From Scalesia atractyloides (lineage: Eukaryota; Streptophyta; Magnoliopsida; Asterales; Asteraceae), in assembly GCA_947069175.1 (NCBI GenBank), contig CAMTDV010000003.1, positions 81,259,978 through 81,323,977 on the forward strand: a DNA stretch of 64,000 bases. The letters are read 5' to 3'. Numbering within the stretch: position 1 is the first letter of the stretch; each line of letters begins with the position of its first letter. The translations under genes were made by a program, and so were the position numbers. Positions 12,438 through 23,574 of the stretch are shown here, one piece after another. The notes under the pieces were generated by a model, which saw nothing but the letters and a program-made list of their open reading frames with translations, was not told where the DNA came from and did no database searches.

Positions 12438-12795
12438 GGTCACTCAGAGGTATAAATTAACACGTTGACACTTTTAATCCCTCCATTATCCAACTTTCAC
12501 ATATTTACAAAATTGAACTCTCTCGTCCAACAAATGGCACATATGAGAGTTTAGGACTTCACAAAGGATCACTCAGAGGCTTATGATAAGCATGTTGATT
12601 CCGATGTCACTCAGAGGCTGGGCATGTTGACATATCAGTCACTCAGCGGCCAAATTTCAAGCATGTTGACATATCAGTCACTCAAAGGCTAATGATTTAA
12701 GCATGTTGACATATCAGTCACTCAGGGGTTGTTATTTATGCATGTTGACATCGGATCGTCACTCAGAGGCTCGGATTGAGCATGTTGACGCCTTT
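12438..12795. repeat. minisatellite in solo LTR
   Basis: About seven copies of TCACTCAGAGGC-like words alternate with GCATGTTGACATATCAG. Spacing in the dense part is 32-42 bp. Confidence 0.85.
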
Positions 12796-12885
12796 AGTCT
12801 TTATTGGTCTTTAACAGACTATATTTAAAAATACAACACGTGTCACTATACTATTGGACACGATTTTACGGGGTGTTACACCTCA

Positions 12886-13560
12886 TTAAATAAAAAAACC
12901 TACTTTAATCCTCCACCCTTAATCATCTTCGCTAAACCAAACTCAAATTACTCTCTCTCTCTCTCTCTTCCTCATCCTCTCTCTCAATCACAACAACGAC
13001 CACCAACACACCAAACAAAAAATATGTGTTCTCTTTCTCTCTCTAAACCACCTCCATCCCATCACCACCATAGCCACTGCCATGTCCTCTTTCTTCTCCA
13101 TCACCAACCACCACCATCGACCACCTCACCACCACCCAAAATCACCACCGTCAGCGACTGAACACGTGCCATCACCCACACATGAACTTCACCACCACTC
13201 TACCACCGCAACTTTACCACCATCGCACCACCACTCACCTGCCACCACCTCCTTCACCTGCCAACACACCACCTCACAACCATCGCACCTTCACCTTGCC
13301 ACCACACCACTGCACCTTCACCACCACTCCACCTTCACAACCTCACAACCACCACTGCACCCCCATAGTCCCCTACCTTTAAACACTATCCAAACCCTCA
13401 ATTTCAATATAAACCTTAGAAATCTAAATGAGCTATGTCTAAATCTGAACCGACGGTAGTGGAGGTGCGACAATAGTAGTGGTGAAGAGAGAGAGAGAGT
13501 GTGTAATTTGATTCTTGTTGTGTGTAGATAATAATAATAATAATAATAATAGAGGTATTT
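12886..13560. repeat. low-complexity CT/CAC-rich core
   Basis: Contains (CT)n at about 12950-12968, long CACCAC-rich sequence and (AAT)n at about 13526-13550. A His/Pro/Thr-rich reading frame here (13082-13459) follows from base composition and is not called a gene. Confidence 0.7.
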
Positions 13561-13706
13561 TGGTAATTTGATAAGAGTGAATAAAGTAATTCTAACAGAA
13601 TTAAAAACAATTAGACTCAAACAACAATAAATTTATCAAAGATGTCTTTATTTTGGACTATCGTCATTAAAATCACTAAAACTTAAAGACTTAAAAAAAT
13701 AATTTA

Positions 13707-14068
13707 TAGTGTGATAAATTATGATCTTACTTGGGCTATATCTAAATTTGCCTCGGACCTTTTCTAACGACTTTACCAAAATTTTTACGAAGCGTGACTG
13801 ATTGCGTGTCATATTTGTACTTTACTCTTAAATCATTATGTGACTCAACGCTTAAAAGAGTAATCATAATGACTTTATTAGTCATGACTTTAATACGATA
13901 AAAGGTTCAAGAACCGGTATTCGCACGGTGTTAGTCAAGCTGACGACCGGAGAAATTTCAAGACCATTTAGTCACACTCAAAACTTCTCCCTTTCCGATC
14001 GTTCGAATTCACTAGATAAAAACCCACAATTGGGCCTATAAACCCTAACGATCTACTTTATTTCCAAC
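13707..14068. promoter_or_regulatory. upstream region of RBR1 with telo-box
   Basis: AAACCCTAA at 14040-14048, just before the RBR1 start codon, matches the plant telo-box. TATAAA at 14037-14042 is too close to the ATG to be an ordinary TATA box. The rest shows no gene. Confidence 0.4.
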
Positions 14069-16884
14069 ATGAACGACGACATAGAAGAACTGACCACAAT
14101 CGCCGCCGAACAACGCCGCGAGTTCACGGCGGCTGTAGCCGCCGAATCCGACCTAGAACTAGCGTACCGTTTGCAACTCGAAGAAGCCATGGCTGCATAT
14201 CTAGCTGCTCAACCTTCATCCTCCACTTCATCGTTACAATCTCCACAACCACCGCCTCCGATCTCGATCAACGACGGTGGTGTAAACCTCCAAACCCTAA
14301 CCCTAGACTTTGAGAAACTTGAAACAGAAATTGAAGACCAAGTTATTATTGAAACCGAGATGAAGAAGCTGCAGATGGATATCAATCGTCGAATCCGCGA
14401 CCAGAAACTCGCTCGCGAGATTTCACAGATGCCGGAGGATGAGTGGCGAGAAGTCGGTGACAATTTCGAGCGGCCGTACGGCGAGGATTGCTCTTCGTCG
14501 AAGAGCAAAAATGGATTTGGAAACATTTAGGGTTTATTTTAAGGGTTTGTTGAGTGAGGAGAGAGTTTCTTCGAATGAAACGGTTACAATGGCGGGGATT
14601 GGTGTGGCGATATGTGATTCGATGGATGAGATGATTTTTGAGGTGAGGAAGCCTCTGGATTTGAGTAAAGGTGATTGGATGAGCAGGCGGAGTGTGGAAG
14701 AGCTGTCGTTGATTGAGGCGCTGAAAGTTGCAGCTGCTTGGGATCTCAAGAGAATTGTGTTTTGTTGCGATTATTATCCGCTGTATCATTATGTGCGTTG
14801 ATTGTTTCCGTTAGCTTATTAAATAGTCAATCTTGATTGTTCAATATGTGATCATCATACACGGCATTAACTGTCTGTTTTATAACACAACATTAACTGC
14901 GGAATAGATAATCCTTAAAATGTGTTGGCAATTTCAGGTTAGTGGGCGGTGGCGGCCAAAGCAACAAAAGATTGTAAAGTTTTTGGATCAAGTGAATCTC
15001 CTCCGGAAAGTTTCACATACTGTGAGCCCTCTCTTATTGCTAGTAAGGATGTCAAATTTGCGTTTAAGCTTGCAAGGGAAGCAATAAATTCGCAGATAAG
15101 TAAGGTGGTGTCAAGTCAAGAAAAGCTTGAAAATTGTGTAATATGCTTGGACGATAAATCTATCGACCAATTCTTTTCAGTTAAAGGTTGTACACACCGA
15201 TACTGCTATTCTTGTATGAAGCAACATGTAGAGGTGAAATTGCTTCATGAGTGTTACCAAAATGCCCTCATGAAGGTTGCGGGAATGAGTTGGCAATTCA
15301 AAGTTGTGAGAAGTTCTTGACCCCGAAGTTTTTAGACATGATGAGACAACGGTTGAAAGAATATTCAATCCCGGTGACGGAAAAAGTTTATTGCCCTTAT
15401 CCTAAATGCTCCACATTGATGTCAAAAACTGAACTTTTTAGGCTTCCTACATTGGTTAATGGATATGGAGCTAGAACATGTTGCAAATGTCGTGGTAATT
15501 TCTGCGTTTATTGCAGGGTTCCATGGCATGAAAATATGAGTTGTCTCGAGTACAAAAGAAGAAACCCAACATCTCTTGTGGAAGAATCAAAGCTTAAAAA
15601 TCTGGCAGCAAGGAATTTGTGGCAGCAGTGCATAAAATGCAAACATATGATAGAATTAGCAGCCGGTTGCTACCACATGACGTGCAGGTACATTATTTTC
15701 ACGGTTTTGCATATTTTTCTTCTTGTCTAGTCTTATTTTTACACCATGTCTATTTTCTTCATGAAATGATATTGAGCTAAATATAAAACAAAAACGGATT
15801 GGCGCCTGTGTGGAGTGTGGGATTCATATGCATCCTTTACAACGTCTGAAACCAGAGGGTTTCAAGATTTGATTTGAAGATTAATTAGGTAACTTGGGTT
15901 TTAGATTTGATGAGAGGATGTAGGCTTCAACCGATATATAAAAGTGAACCATTATAGAAACTCCTTTAGTTTAGGTAGCATATTTAGTGATTTGTTACAA
16001 CTTGCTGGGAAGTTAAAAGGGAAATACTACGAGGTTAAAAAGGAAAATTATTTGGTGATTAGGCAATCAATATATTATTTAAATTCAAATTATTACTATA
16101 TTAATTGTTATTGTTTTGTTTTTTTAAATCAGAATTCTCATATATATATTTTATTAATATAAAGAAAATTACATAAGATTGGCTGGTAAACTGGCAACAA
16201 ACTGCTCTGCAAACCCTAGCCTGTTGTGGACAAAAACCCTTTTTCCTAATGCCTGGTCTTAGGCCCGGTTGACCCTGAAAGTTGAATAGCTCAAAACGTG
16301 CGTCTATGAACCGTATATGTGATGTTCTATGTTCTGTACACTTAGATTTTTTTAAGTGCTAAATTACTTTTTTCATGTAAGGTAATGTAAGTTTGTGTAT
16401 GTTATGCCATTTGGAAACAAATTTGCATTTACCAAAAAGTAAAATTGTGAATTTTTTGAATCAGTAGCATCTTGTTTTATCTTATTGTTATAATAATTTA
16501 AAATTTAACACTTTTCAATAAAAAATATAATATTTTAATGAAAGGTTATAAAAATAGAAAAAAGACTTGGCCTAAGCTAATCTTGTTTACGTACGAACGA
16601 GTTGAAATGGCCACCTCAAATACACCGAACATGTGTAGAATCATGGATAGCTGCAGCATGTTCTTACAGCTTAAGCTTTATTCCGCAGGTGTGGATTTGA
16701 ATTTTGCTATACATGTGGAGCGGAGTGGAAGGAGAAGAAGGCAACATGCAGTTGTCCTCTTTGGGATGAAGAAAATATTGTGGATACTGAGGAAGAAGAA
16801 GAGGATGATGATTTTGAGGATGAGGATGTTGATGACGACGACAAGGAGTATGATTCTGAATCTGATGATGAATATTATTTCTAA
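14069..16884 (+). pseudogene. RBR1: RNase H-like/RING-IBR-RING E3 ubiquitin ligase, three frameshifts
   Basis: Three exons: 14069-14792, 14938-15687 and 16689-16884. Exon 1 encodes an acidic, Glu-rich N-terminus (about 150 residues) and an RNase H-like (RVT_3) domain. Exon 2 encodes RING1 (CVIC…HRYCYSC), IBR (CCKCRGNFCVYC…) and the start of RING2 (CIKC…). The last exon completes RING2 (CGFEFCYTC) and a Glu/Asp tail ending at TAA 16882-16884. The family transfers ubiquitin through a RING2 thioester; the catalytic Cys is visible in AAGCYHM. Breaks: near 14505-14515 (A-run before the RNase H-like domain), near 15007-15011 (A-run) and near 15250 (inside RING1). Two of the three are at homopolymers, so assembly error is possible and the gene could be intact. 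Acceptor at 14937 is TTTCAG. A second paralog follows. Confidence 0.85.
15688..16688 (+). other. RBR1 intron 2
   Basis: An AT-rich intron of about 1.0 kb between TGCAG|GTACATT and CCGCAG|GTGTGG. Nothing coding is seen inside. Confidence 0.7.
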
Positions 16885-17940
16885 AGATGTGTAATTACTT
16901 GATAACCTTTCAAATTGACTCATTGGTATTAGGGATGATCGGTTTCACATATTTATTTATTCAATGTCGCTGGATAATCATGTCAAAGGAACAGCTTAAA
17001 CAAATGATCATTTTGGTTTTTGATCGGGCCTTTTGGAAACAAGAGTGACTCAACCGTTTTGGGGGCTAAGCCAACAAAAAATTTGGGGCCCCTGTCAAAT
17101 AACTCGTAGCAAACCCCAAGACTTGTTCAGGTAACAGATACTTAAACGTGGACTCAAACAACATGGACTCAGGCTAACAGCTAAAGCCCATTATTCAAAA
17201 TTAAATCCAACAATAAAGATTCGACGGCTTTTTCGGGCAGAAGATAGTGTTACCAGCGGCTATGATGGATAGTGTTGCCAGCGGCTATGATGGCTAAGGT
17301 TTTGTATGAGGACGACGGTGGAAACAGGAAGGTTTTATATGAGGGCGACGGTGAAAACAGGTTAATAGCAGCGAAGGTTTCGTTTAAGAGGAATAAATCT
17401 TTAGTATTACCTAATATTTTTTACCTTTTTCACGAATTATTGATTGCCTCAAAACCTAAATAAATCCTTTCCTTATCTTCAATAACAACCATGACATCGA
17501 CAACGACATGAACTCTAGTGGAGATGCTGACGTTACAATAAATATAGACGTTCACGACAAGTGTCATGATCTCATTTTGACCTAAAACACGGGCGTCACC
17601 CGTATTTCCAGACATTTGTGAGATTGAAAAGTCAAAGAAACATTCTCTTGTTAACTGTTAACCAAGTCAAAAAACGACATTTTCGGGATTATCCCGTATA
17701 TTTAAACTAAAAAATATTAGTCATAAGTTTGCATGAATAGAGTATATTTCAACAATTAACATAGGAAACTAAATAATGATAAACATAGGAAATTCTTTAC
17801 CTAATGCACGCAGTCTATTATTAAACATGTAACAGATATACCACTATTATTAAACATGTAACAGACATACCATTGATAAATAAAAAAGAACCACACACTA
17901 CACGGAGGTCTCAGGTGAACTCATACCCTCTTTAACCTCA
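16885..17940. other. spacer between RBR paralogs
   Basis: No gene. Short tandem duplications are present: a 25-bp unit twice (17246-17296), a unit of about 30 bp twice (17299-17362), and ATTATTAAACATGTAACAGA twice (about 17817-17868). Confidence 0.6.
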
Positions 17941-18207
17941 ATGTCATTAAATATTGAGGTTTTTAAGCTCTATTTCGAGGGTTCGGTGTCTTTCCAGTTT
18001 TAAAATGTCGTTTTCTGGAATAGGGGTAGCGATTTGTAATACGATCGGTGGTCAGTTATACAAGTTGCATAAATCAAATTTATTTGGTGTTGGTGATCGT
18101 GGAACCGAAGGTGATCTGGTGGAACTTGAAGCCATGGTGAAAGCGTTGAATGTTGCTATTAATCTTGGGTTAAAATGGGTTCATATAGCTTTTCGGTCTA
18201 TCAATAT
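17941..18207 (+). pseudogene. RBR2 exon 1 (RNase H-like domain)
   Basis: The ATG at 17941 begins a segment homologous to the RBR1 RNase H-like domain (EVFKLYFEG corresponds to ETFRVYFKG). After a break near 17995-18003 it continues SGIGVAICNTIG… to the splice donor AATAT|GTAAGT at 18208. The N-terminal Glu-rich part of RBR1 is missing. The downstream exons of the same gene lie 26 kb away at 44667-45635, so the intron has been filled by transposons. Confidence 0.75.
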
Positions 18208-19177
18208 GTAAGTTTTTCATTTATTTAATTTTAATAGGGTTTAAGGGCATGTTTATTTACCTCTTAATCGTTTCATTAATAGGCTATTTTTAAACCGATG
18301 AACCAATCAGAGGTTGAGGTTCATTAAAAAGCCCACCTCTAATAACACGCAATGAGAATACCATGGTTGTAGAATTCGCTAGTCGCTAGTCGGCCGGTGA
18401 GATGAGAAGTAGTGATTAATCGGGATTAGCCAGAGATTAATCAAATGTAATCGAGATTAATTGTAATTAATCGAAAATCAAAATTAATCAGGATTAATTG
18501 ATGCATAATCGGGATTTTTTCGACCATAGAAGAAATCCCGACACTCATACTCTTAACCCTGAGAAAAACAAACTGTGCTCTCCTCTCCCCCTTCAACATC
18601 GACGACTCCATCCACCGGCCTCTTCCACCACGTCGGCCTTCCTCCATAGCGCCGCCGCTCCCCACACATCTCATGGAGACATGTTCTCTAGTCTCTCCTC
18701 CAAGCCGTGTTCTGCCTCGTCTCTCCTCCGCAGCCGCTGCTCTCGCCGTCTCTCCTCCACAGGTACGTGATGTTTAAGGTTCATTGTTTTTTAAATTTGA
18801 GGTGGTGTTGGAATGTGAAAATTGTTGATATTGGAATGTGAACCCTGTTAACTTTGAAGTGTTATTTTCATTGTTTAACAGTAGCGATTCAGTTTATTTT
18901 GTGCGCCGTATTATGTATAATGTGCAATAATTATATATATATATATATATATGTATGATTAGAAACAGATCGTAAATTGTTTGGTTGAAATTGTGAAGTT
19001 TGATGTCCCCATTTTTTGTTTGTAATTGTTTAATGATATAATGTTGTGATGTAAAAGTTTGATGTGCGGATTATGTTGTGTGTAATTAGTTTATTTTTTT
19101 TCTAATATTTTAATGGTATGATTCGTATTAAGTAGTTTTCTCTTATATGTGTGTTTGTTTTGGGTTGTTAGAAGAAA
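18208..19177. other. start of the expanded RBR2 intron
   Basis: AATCGGGATTAAT-type words in both orientations at about 18375-18525 suggest a decayed MITE. An (AT)n tract sits near 18934-18952. An open frame at 18498-18770 ending at ACAG|GTACGTG could be a first exon of the following Myb/SANT-like fragment, but I cannot confirm it. Confidence 0.45.
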
Positions 19178-19815
19178 TGGCACAAAAAGGGGTAGGATTA
19201 ACGGGAACTTAGTGGGTGTTGAGAAAACATTTCTTGAAACATGTATTCAAGAAATCACACTTCATGGACGTGAAGGAAGTAGTCTTAAACAATACTCATA
19301 GTGGATCAAAAACAAATGAAAAACCACTATGACTATACAAAATCAAAATTTGCGGCCTGGTTAAAGCTTAAAAGCAAAACCGGCAATGTTTATGATCCCG
19401 TAACAAACACATTTAGCTCAGAATAGCAAACTGAGATCAAAGTTTTTTTTATAAGTGATAGTTACAATTATATCTCAACAATCTTATACTATTCTATAAT
19501 ATTTTTTTCACACAGTCCAACAAACCCGTAGAAGCTTTGCGAAGTGCACCACTATCTTACCTCGAACTTTGCATTCAATTGTTTGAGGGATCTACATCGA
19601 ATGGTTTTGACAGTTGGGGGCATCTTCTACACGTCCTCACCCTAATGAGGAAATGTTTGAGCGGAATTTAAATGGTATTGAGGTTTTCGAGTGCACTCAG
19701 GTGAAACCCCCGACTCAAGGTGTTAATGACGAGTCAACTGTTCGGTCTAAAAAAAGAAGGGAGAAACGAAAAGATAAGGCAAAAGAAGATTCGGCGCTAC
19801 TATTAAAATCTTGAA
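19178..19815 (+). pseudogene. Myb/SANT-like DNA-binding protein fragment
   Basis: Two blocks read as parts of the Myb/SANT-like (Myb_DNA-bind_3) proteins that accompany PIF/Harbinger transposons and also exist as host genes. The first has KTFLETCIQEITLHGREGSS at about 19221, then after frame breaks YDYTKSKFAAWLKLKSKTGN with VYDPVTNTF (to about 19422). The second (19516-19814) has SAPLSYLELCIQLFEGSTS, a frameshift near 19612, then a Lys/Arg-rich C-terminus ending at TGA 19812-19814. Several stops and shifts make it a pseudogene. Confidence 0.7.
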
Positions 19816-19824
19816 TGTTGCTTA

Positions 19825-20125
19825 AAGCCTTTGGGCCACCCATTAGGGTTTTTTCAGTACCTATATAAAGACTGTAAACCTAATAGTCGCTCTTCAAACG
19901 GCTGCAAACCCACCTTCTCGTTTTTAGTAAGTAGAGAGTAAATCCTTTTTATTTCCGTCATATTTACGTATCTGGCACTCCTTGATTATTATACTCTCTG
20001 CTTGCTAAAAAATGAGAAGGTGGGTTTACAGCTGTTTAAAGAGCGAATGATTGAGTTAGTGTGTTTACAATCTTTATATAGTTATTGAAATAACCATGAT
20101 GGGTGGCCTAATGGCTTTAGGCCTC
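19825..20125. mobile_element. hairpin MITE
   Basis: The left arm (TAAAGCC…GGGCCACCCAT, about 19825-19935) is the approximate reverse complement of the right arm (about 19998-20125, ending ATGGGTGGCCTAATGGCTTTA). Both arms contain CTTTATATAG-like and AAACCCACCTTCTC words. The whole could fold into a hairpin of about 300 nt. Confidence 0.8.
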
Positions 20126-20183
20126 ATTTGGGGCCCATTCAAAATAAGCCAATTGTAAGATGTTTAAGTTATAGTCACTGGAG

Positions 20184-20652
20184 AAGTTAACTGACCAAAA
20201 TGCCCTCATGTGCAAGTCATATGACAGGATTTAACATAAAAAATTAACTGGGTTAGGGCAAAAGGACATAACGTGGGTATTTTAAGACATTAAGTATAAA
20301 ACTTATTAATTTTGAAGACAAAGGACACCGCCTGAAATTTGCTATATAGATAAAGAACAAAACTTGTAATTCACTCAATATATAACTCTTTTATTTTCTT
20401 AAACCTTCTTTTTTAATAAAAAATGGTTAGTTTATTTAGAGTATAGTCCCTAGAAATGTGCAATGACAAAAATTCCCTTATGTAAAGTCATATGATCAGA
20501 TTTAACATGAAACATTAACTGGGTTAAGGTTAAAGGGTATAACATGCAACATTTTAAAACATTAAGTTCAAAACTTATCAATTTTAAAAACAAAGAACAC
20601 CGACTGAAATTTGCTATATAGATAAAGGACAAAACTTACAATTCACTCAATA
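20184..20652 (+). repeat. direct repeat of about 200 bp, two copies
   Basis: 20184-20383 and 20452-20652 are diverged copies. Shared words include AGTCATATGA, AACTGGGTTA, TTTGCTATATAGATAAAG and AATTCACTCAATA. The unit resembles one arm of a non-autonomous element. Confidence 0.75.
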
Positions 20653-20655
20653 AAT

Positions 20656-20780
20656 AGATGGCTATGCAGTTAATGCAGTAAAATATCGGATATCGGTCAA
20701 GGACCGATATTTGAGATGTAGGTTATCTCGGTGAGATATCTGTAGGATATCAATGATTTTAATATAATGCAGAATTTATA
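20656..20780 (+). repeat. outer inverted repeat, left half
   Basis: CTATGCAGTTAAT followed by ATATCGGATATCGGTC resembles the reverse complement of 44176-44316. The two flank the MULE, which suggests that the MULE inserted into a palindromic ATATCGG-type element. Confidence 0.55.
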
Positions 20781-20802
20781 TAATATATATATATATATAT
20801 AT

Positions 20803-20945
20803 GATTATGATCATTTGTGAACATTTTTTTCATAGTGAACTGTGTGAACTAATCTGGACCATTGATCTCTTTTTTAATTATCAAGGATAGAATGGTAATT
20901 TAAGTTATTATTTTAGGTTTTCAATTTATTTTTTTTAAATCTGAA
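20803..20945 (+). repeat. MULE left TIR
   Basis: Matches the reverse complement of about 43985-44124 across TGAACA, AGTGAACTGTG, GAACT, ATCT, GACC and TTGAT blocks. Similarity fades inwards. Confidence 0.8.
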
Positions 20946-21639
20946 CATGGTAGTTACATGGTTTCCTAAATTGTAGATGTAATCAATTCAAAATAAGTTT
21001 TTTTGATCTTTTATATCGATTTCAGTTACAATCGATATCATTCCAGATTTATTCAATTCTGAATCAATCCGTTTATCAATTCAAACGACTAACATATACA
21101 AAATCATTCAAACAGTTTGATAATTCCCAGATTTTTTCCACTTCATTCGAACAATTTGTTAATCCCCAGATTTTTCCACTTTTCGTTCTTATTGTTTCGT
21201 TATTATGGATGAACCACTAACCAATACGAACAAGACAGTCGTGAACGATGATGAAGTCAACGATCACCCTGTCGGTAATGTTTTCGTTACGACATTGGAT
21301 CGACCAGGTGCGATTTAGTTTGTTCTTAAGTTTTTTATTTCTGGTTTTTTTTCGTCAACTTGATCCGTTCGACATGTGTTATATTTAGGTGTAAATATAG
21401 AGTTGTTTGTATGTCATCCAAGTTTTCCTTTTAAGTGTTTTAGGATACATGTTAGTCGTTAGTTAGATCGCTGAAGGCTTAATTAATAGACAATGTTTTT
21501 TGGTGCAGTTTTGTTTGTGGTTATATTCGTTCATGTATTGATCTGAAAGTGCATAGAGTCATAATTCAGTACATGTTTTTATACGAGTGATCTACGTTGT
21601 GTTTGTAGTTATGTTGTTGTAGTACTTTCGCTGCAGATC

Positions 21640-22140
21640 AGGACACATGAGTATATTTGCTGTTTTTCATTTTTGTATATTTGATTGCCTGGTTTGATGT
21701 ATTTGGGAAGTGTTTACAGATCAGTACACATGTGTACATGTAGGTAATGTATGCGTTTTGTATATGCCAGCCAGTAATCATGAGCATACCTGCTGTTTTT
21801 TTGCGTTTTGTATATCTGATAGTATGGTTTGCTTTAATTGTCAAGTCGTTACAGATCAGTACACATGTGTATATTTACAGATCAGCCAGTAATATTGATG
21901 TATTTGTCGACTTGCATTAGTATAAACCAATTAGGTGATGTATGCGTTTTGTATATGCCAGCCAATAATCATGAGCATACCTGCTGTTTTTTGCGTTTTG
22001 TATGTCTGATAGTATGGTTTGCTTTAATTGTCAAGTTGTTACAGCTCAGTACACATGTGTATATTTACAGATCAGCCAGTAATATTGATGTATTTGTCGA
22101 CTTGTCAAAGATAAGTGCACATGTGAACTGATTGATATCA
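21640..22140 (+). repeat. 191-bp tandem repeat in transposase intron 1
   Basis: Two near-identical copies of a 191-bp unit (ATGCGTTTTG at 21751 and 21942), plus a more diverged partial copy upstream from about 21640. Each unit carries an ACACATGTGT palindrome and GATCAGCCAGTAAT. Confidence 0.85.
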
Positions 22141-23510
22141 ATCTCACAGTACACATGTGTATAATGTTTTATCCAGAACTGATCTGCAGCGAAATCCGTG
22201 ATGAACTTGTTTTATTTTTTTTACGGATCCCACTTTACAAATAACATTACTCAAAGTTGTAATCTTATTTTTTTTTCATAAACAGTTTTTACTTTTTTGC
22301 ATATTAATATTTGCAGAATCAATTGCCAGCAACGTATACGAAACTCCTAATGGTACTAGGTACTGGACACCAACCGTCCCTCCCGGATTCAAACCGTTTA
22401 CTAAAGCTAGATTTAGTACCATTGAAGAAGCTATTGCAATGTATGAAGAGTATGCACAACTTGCCGGTTTTGGAACCCGTCTTGGTACTTCACAGAAGGA
22501 AAAATAGGAGACATAATTGTTACGAATAGGCGATATGTCTTATGTTCTGAGCCAACAAACCTAAACGGAAAGATAAAATTGCTGAACAAATCAATTCTTG
22601 TTCTCCAAAAAGACATTCGAATGTTAAAGTTACAGATTGCAAGGCATGTGTTAAGTTTGTTCGTATAAAAAATTCATCTGAGTACGAGATATATGACTTT
22701 GTGGAACAACACAACCATGGGTTTACTACACCCGAAAATCTTGATCTATCATTGAAGTGGAGGAAGCTTGACTTCTCTACACAAGAGTTCATAGAAAAAT
22801 GTCGTAACACTAATCTTGGCCTACCAAGTCTCACAAGGTACATGTAGTTTTAAAAGGTTGTCATCATAACGTGCATGGTACGGTTGTCGACTACAAGAAT
22901 TGTGGGCGGGATATTCGAGATTTTATAGGCGACATAGACGCCCAGATGATTCTTGACAAATTCAAGGAACGCAGTAGAAACAAAGAAAACTACACCTTTA
23001 ACACACATATTGTTGATACCGAATTCCAGTTAATTTTTTGGTGTGACGTTGTTTCTAAATCAAACTATGACTCATTTGGTGATGTTATTGCATTCGACGC
23101 AACATATCACACAAATATGTATGTGTTATTTGAAAATTCTAATCAATTATGTCAATTTAATATACATACTAATCTGTTTTTTTGCCAAAATAGGTACGAT
23201 ATGATTTTTGTTCCTTTCACCAGAGTCGATCATCACAAAAAATACACTATTTTTGGTGTTGGGTTGTTGTATAATGAGACTATCGAGTCTTATACATGGC
23301 TGCTGCAAAAATTCCTTGAGGCACACAACGGTAAACAACCCATGTTAGCCCTAACTGATCAAGATTGTGCCATGAAACAAGCGGTAGGAAAAGTCTTTAA
23401 TAAGTCAATTCACAGGTTGTGTATGTGGCACATTATTCAGAAATTGCCGATGAAGGTATGAATTCCGAATGAAAATTAATTATTCATTACACATGTGTAC
23501 CGTACTTCAA

Positions 23511-23511
<1 letters not shown>

Positions 23512-23573
<62 letters not shown>
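23512..23573. repeat. (AT)n microsatellite in transposase intron
   Basis: About 30 TA repeats between two ACATGTGTAC motifs, in an intron. Confidence 0.95.

Positions 23574-23574
<1 letters not shown>

Larger units (their letters stand above)
9443..12880 (-). mobile_element. solo LTR, 3.44 kb, TSD CCTCA
   Basis: Bounded by TGTCACACCCC and GGGGTGTTACA and flanked by perfect 5-bp duplications CCTCA at 9438-9442 and 12881-12885. There is no PBS, PPT or coding sequence, so this is a solo LTR left by LTR-LTR recombination. Read on the minus strand it starts TGTAACACC and ends GTGTGACA. It carries two internal tandem arrays. Confidence 0.92.
9294..13706. mobile_element. inverted-repeat (foldback/MITE-like) element split by a solo LTR
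   Basis: The left arm (9294-9442, starting TAAATTATTTTTTGAG) resembles the reverse complement of the right arm (about 13560-13706, ending AAAAAAATAATTTA). Both contain an inverted AAGTCTAATTTTTTTAA-like block. The internal part after the solo LTR (12886-13560) is CT- and CAC-rich low-complexity sequence. Element class and target duplication are not determined. Confidence 0.6.

Noticed and set aside
13082..13459. 125-codon His/Pro/Thr-rich open frame
   Set aside because: Its composition follows directly from CAC/CCA-rich low-complexity DNA, overlapping frames are also open, and it lies inside a repeat element.
21710..22131. Open frames in the first transposase intron
   Set aside because: They follow the 191-bp tandem repeat, lack protein-like composition and are spanned by good splice sites.
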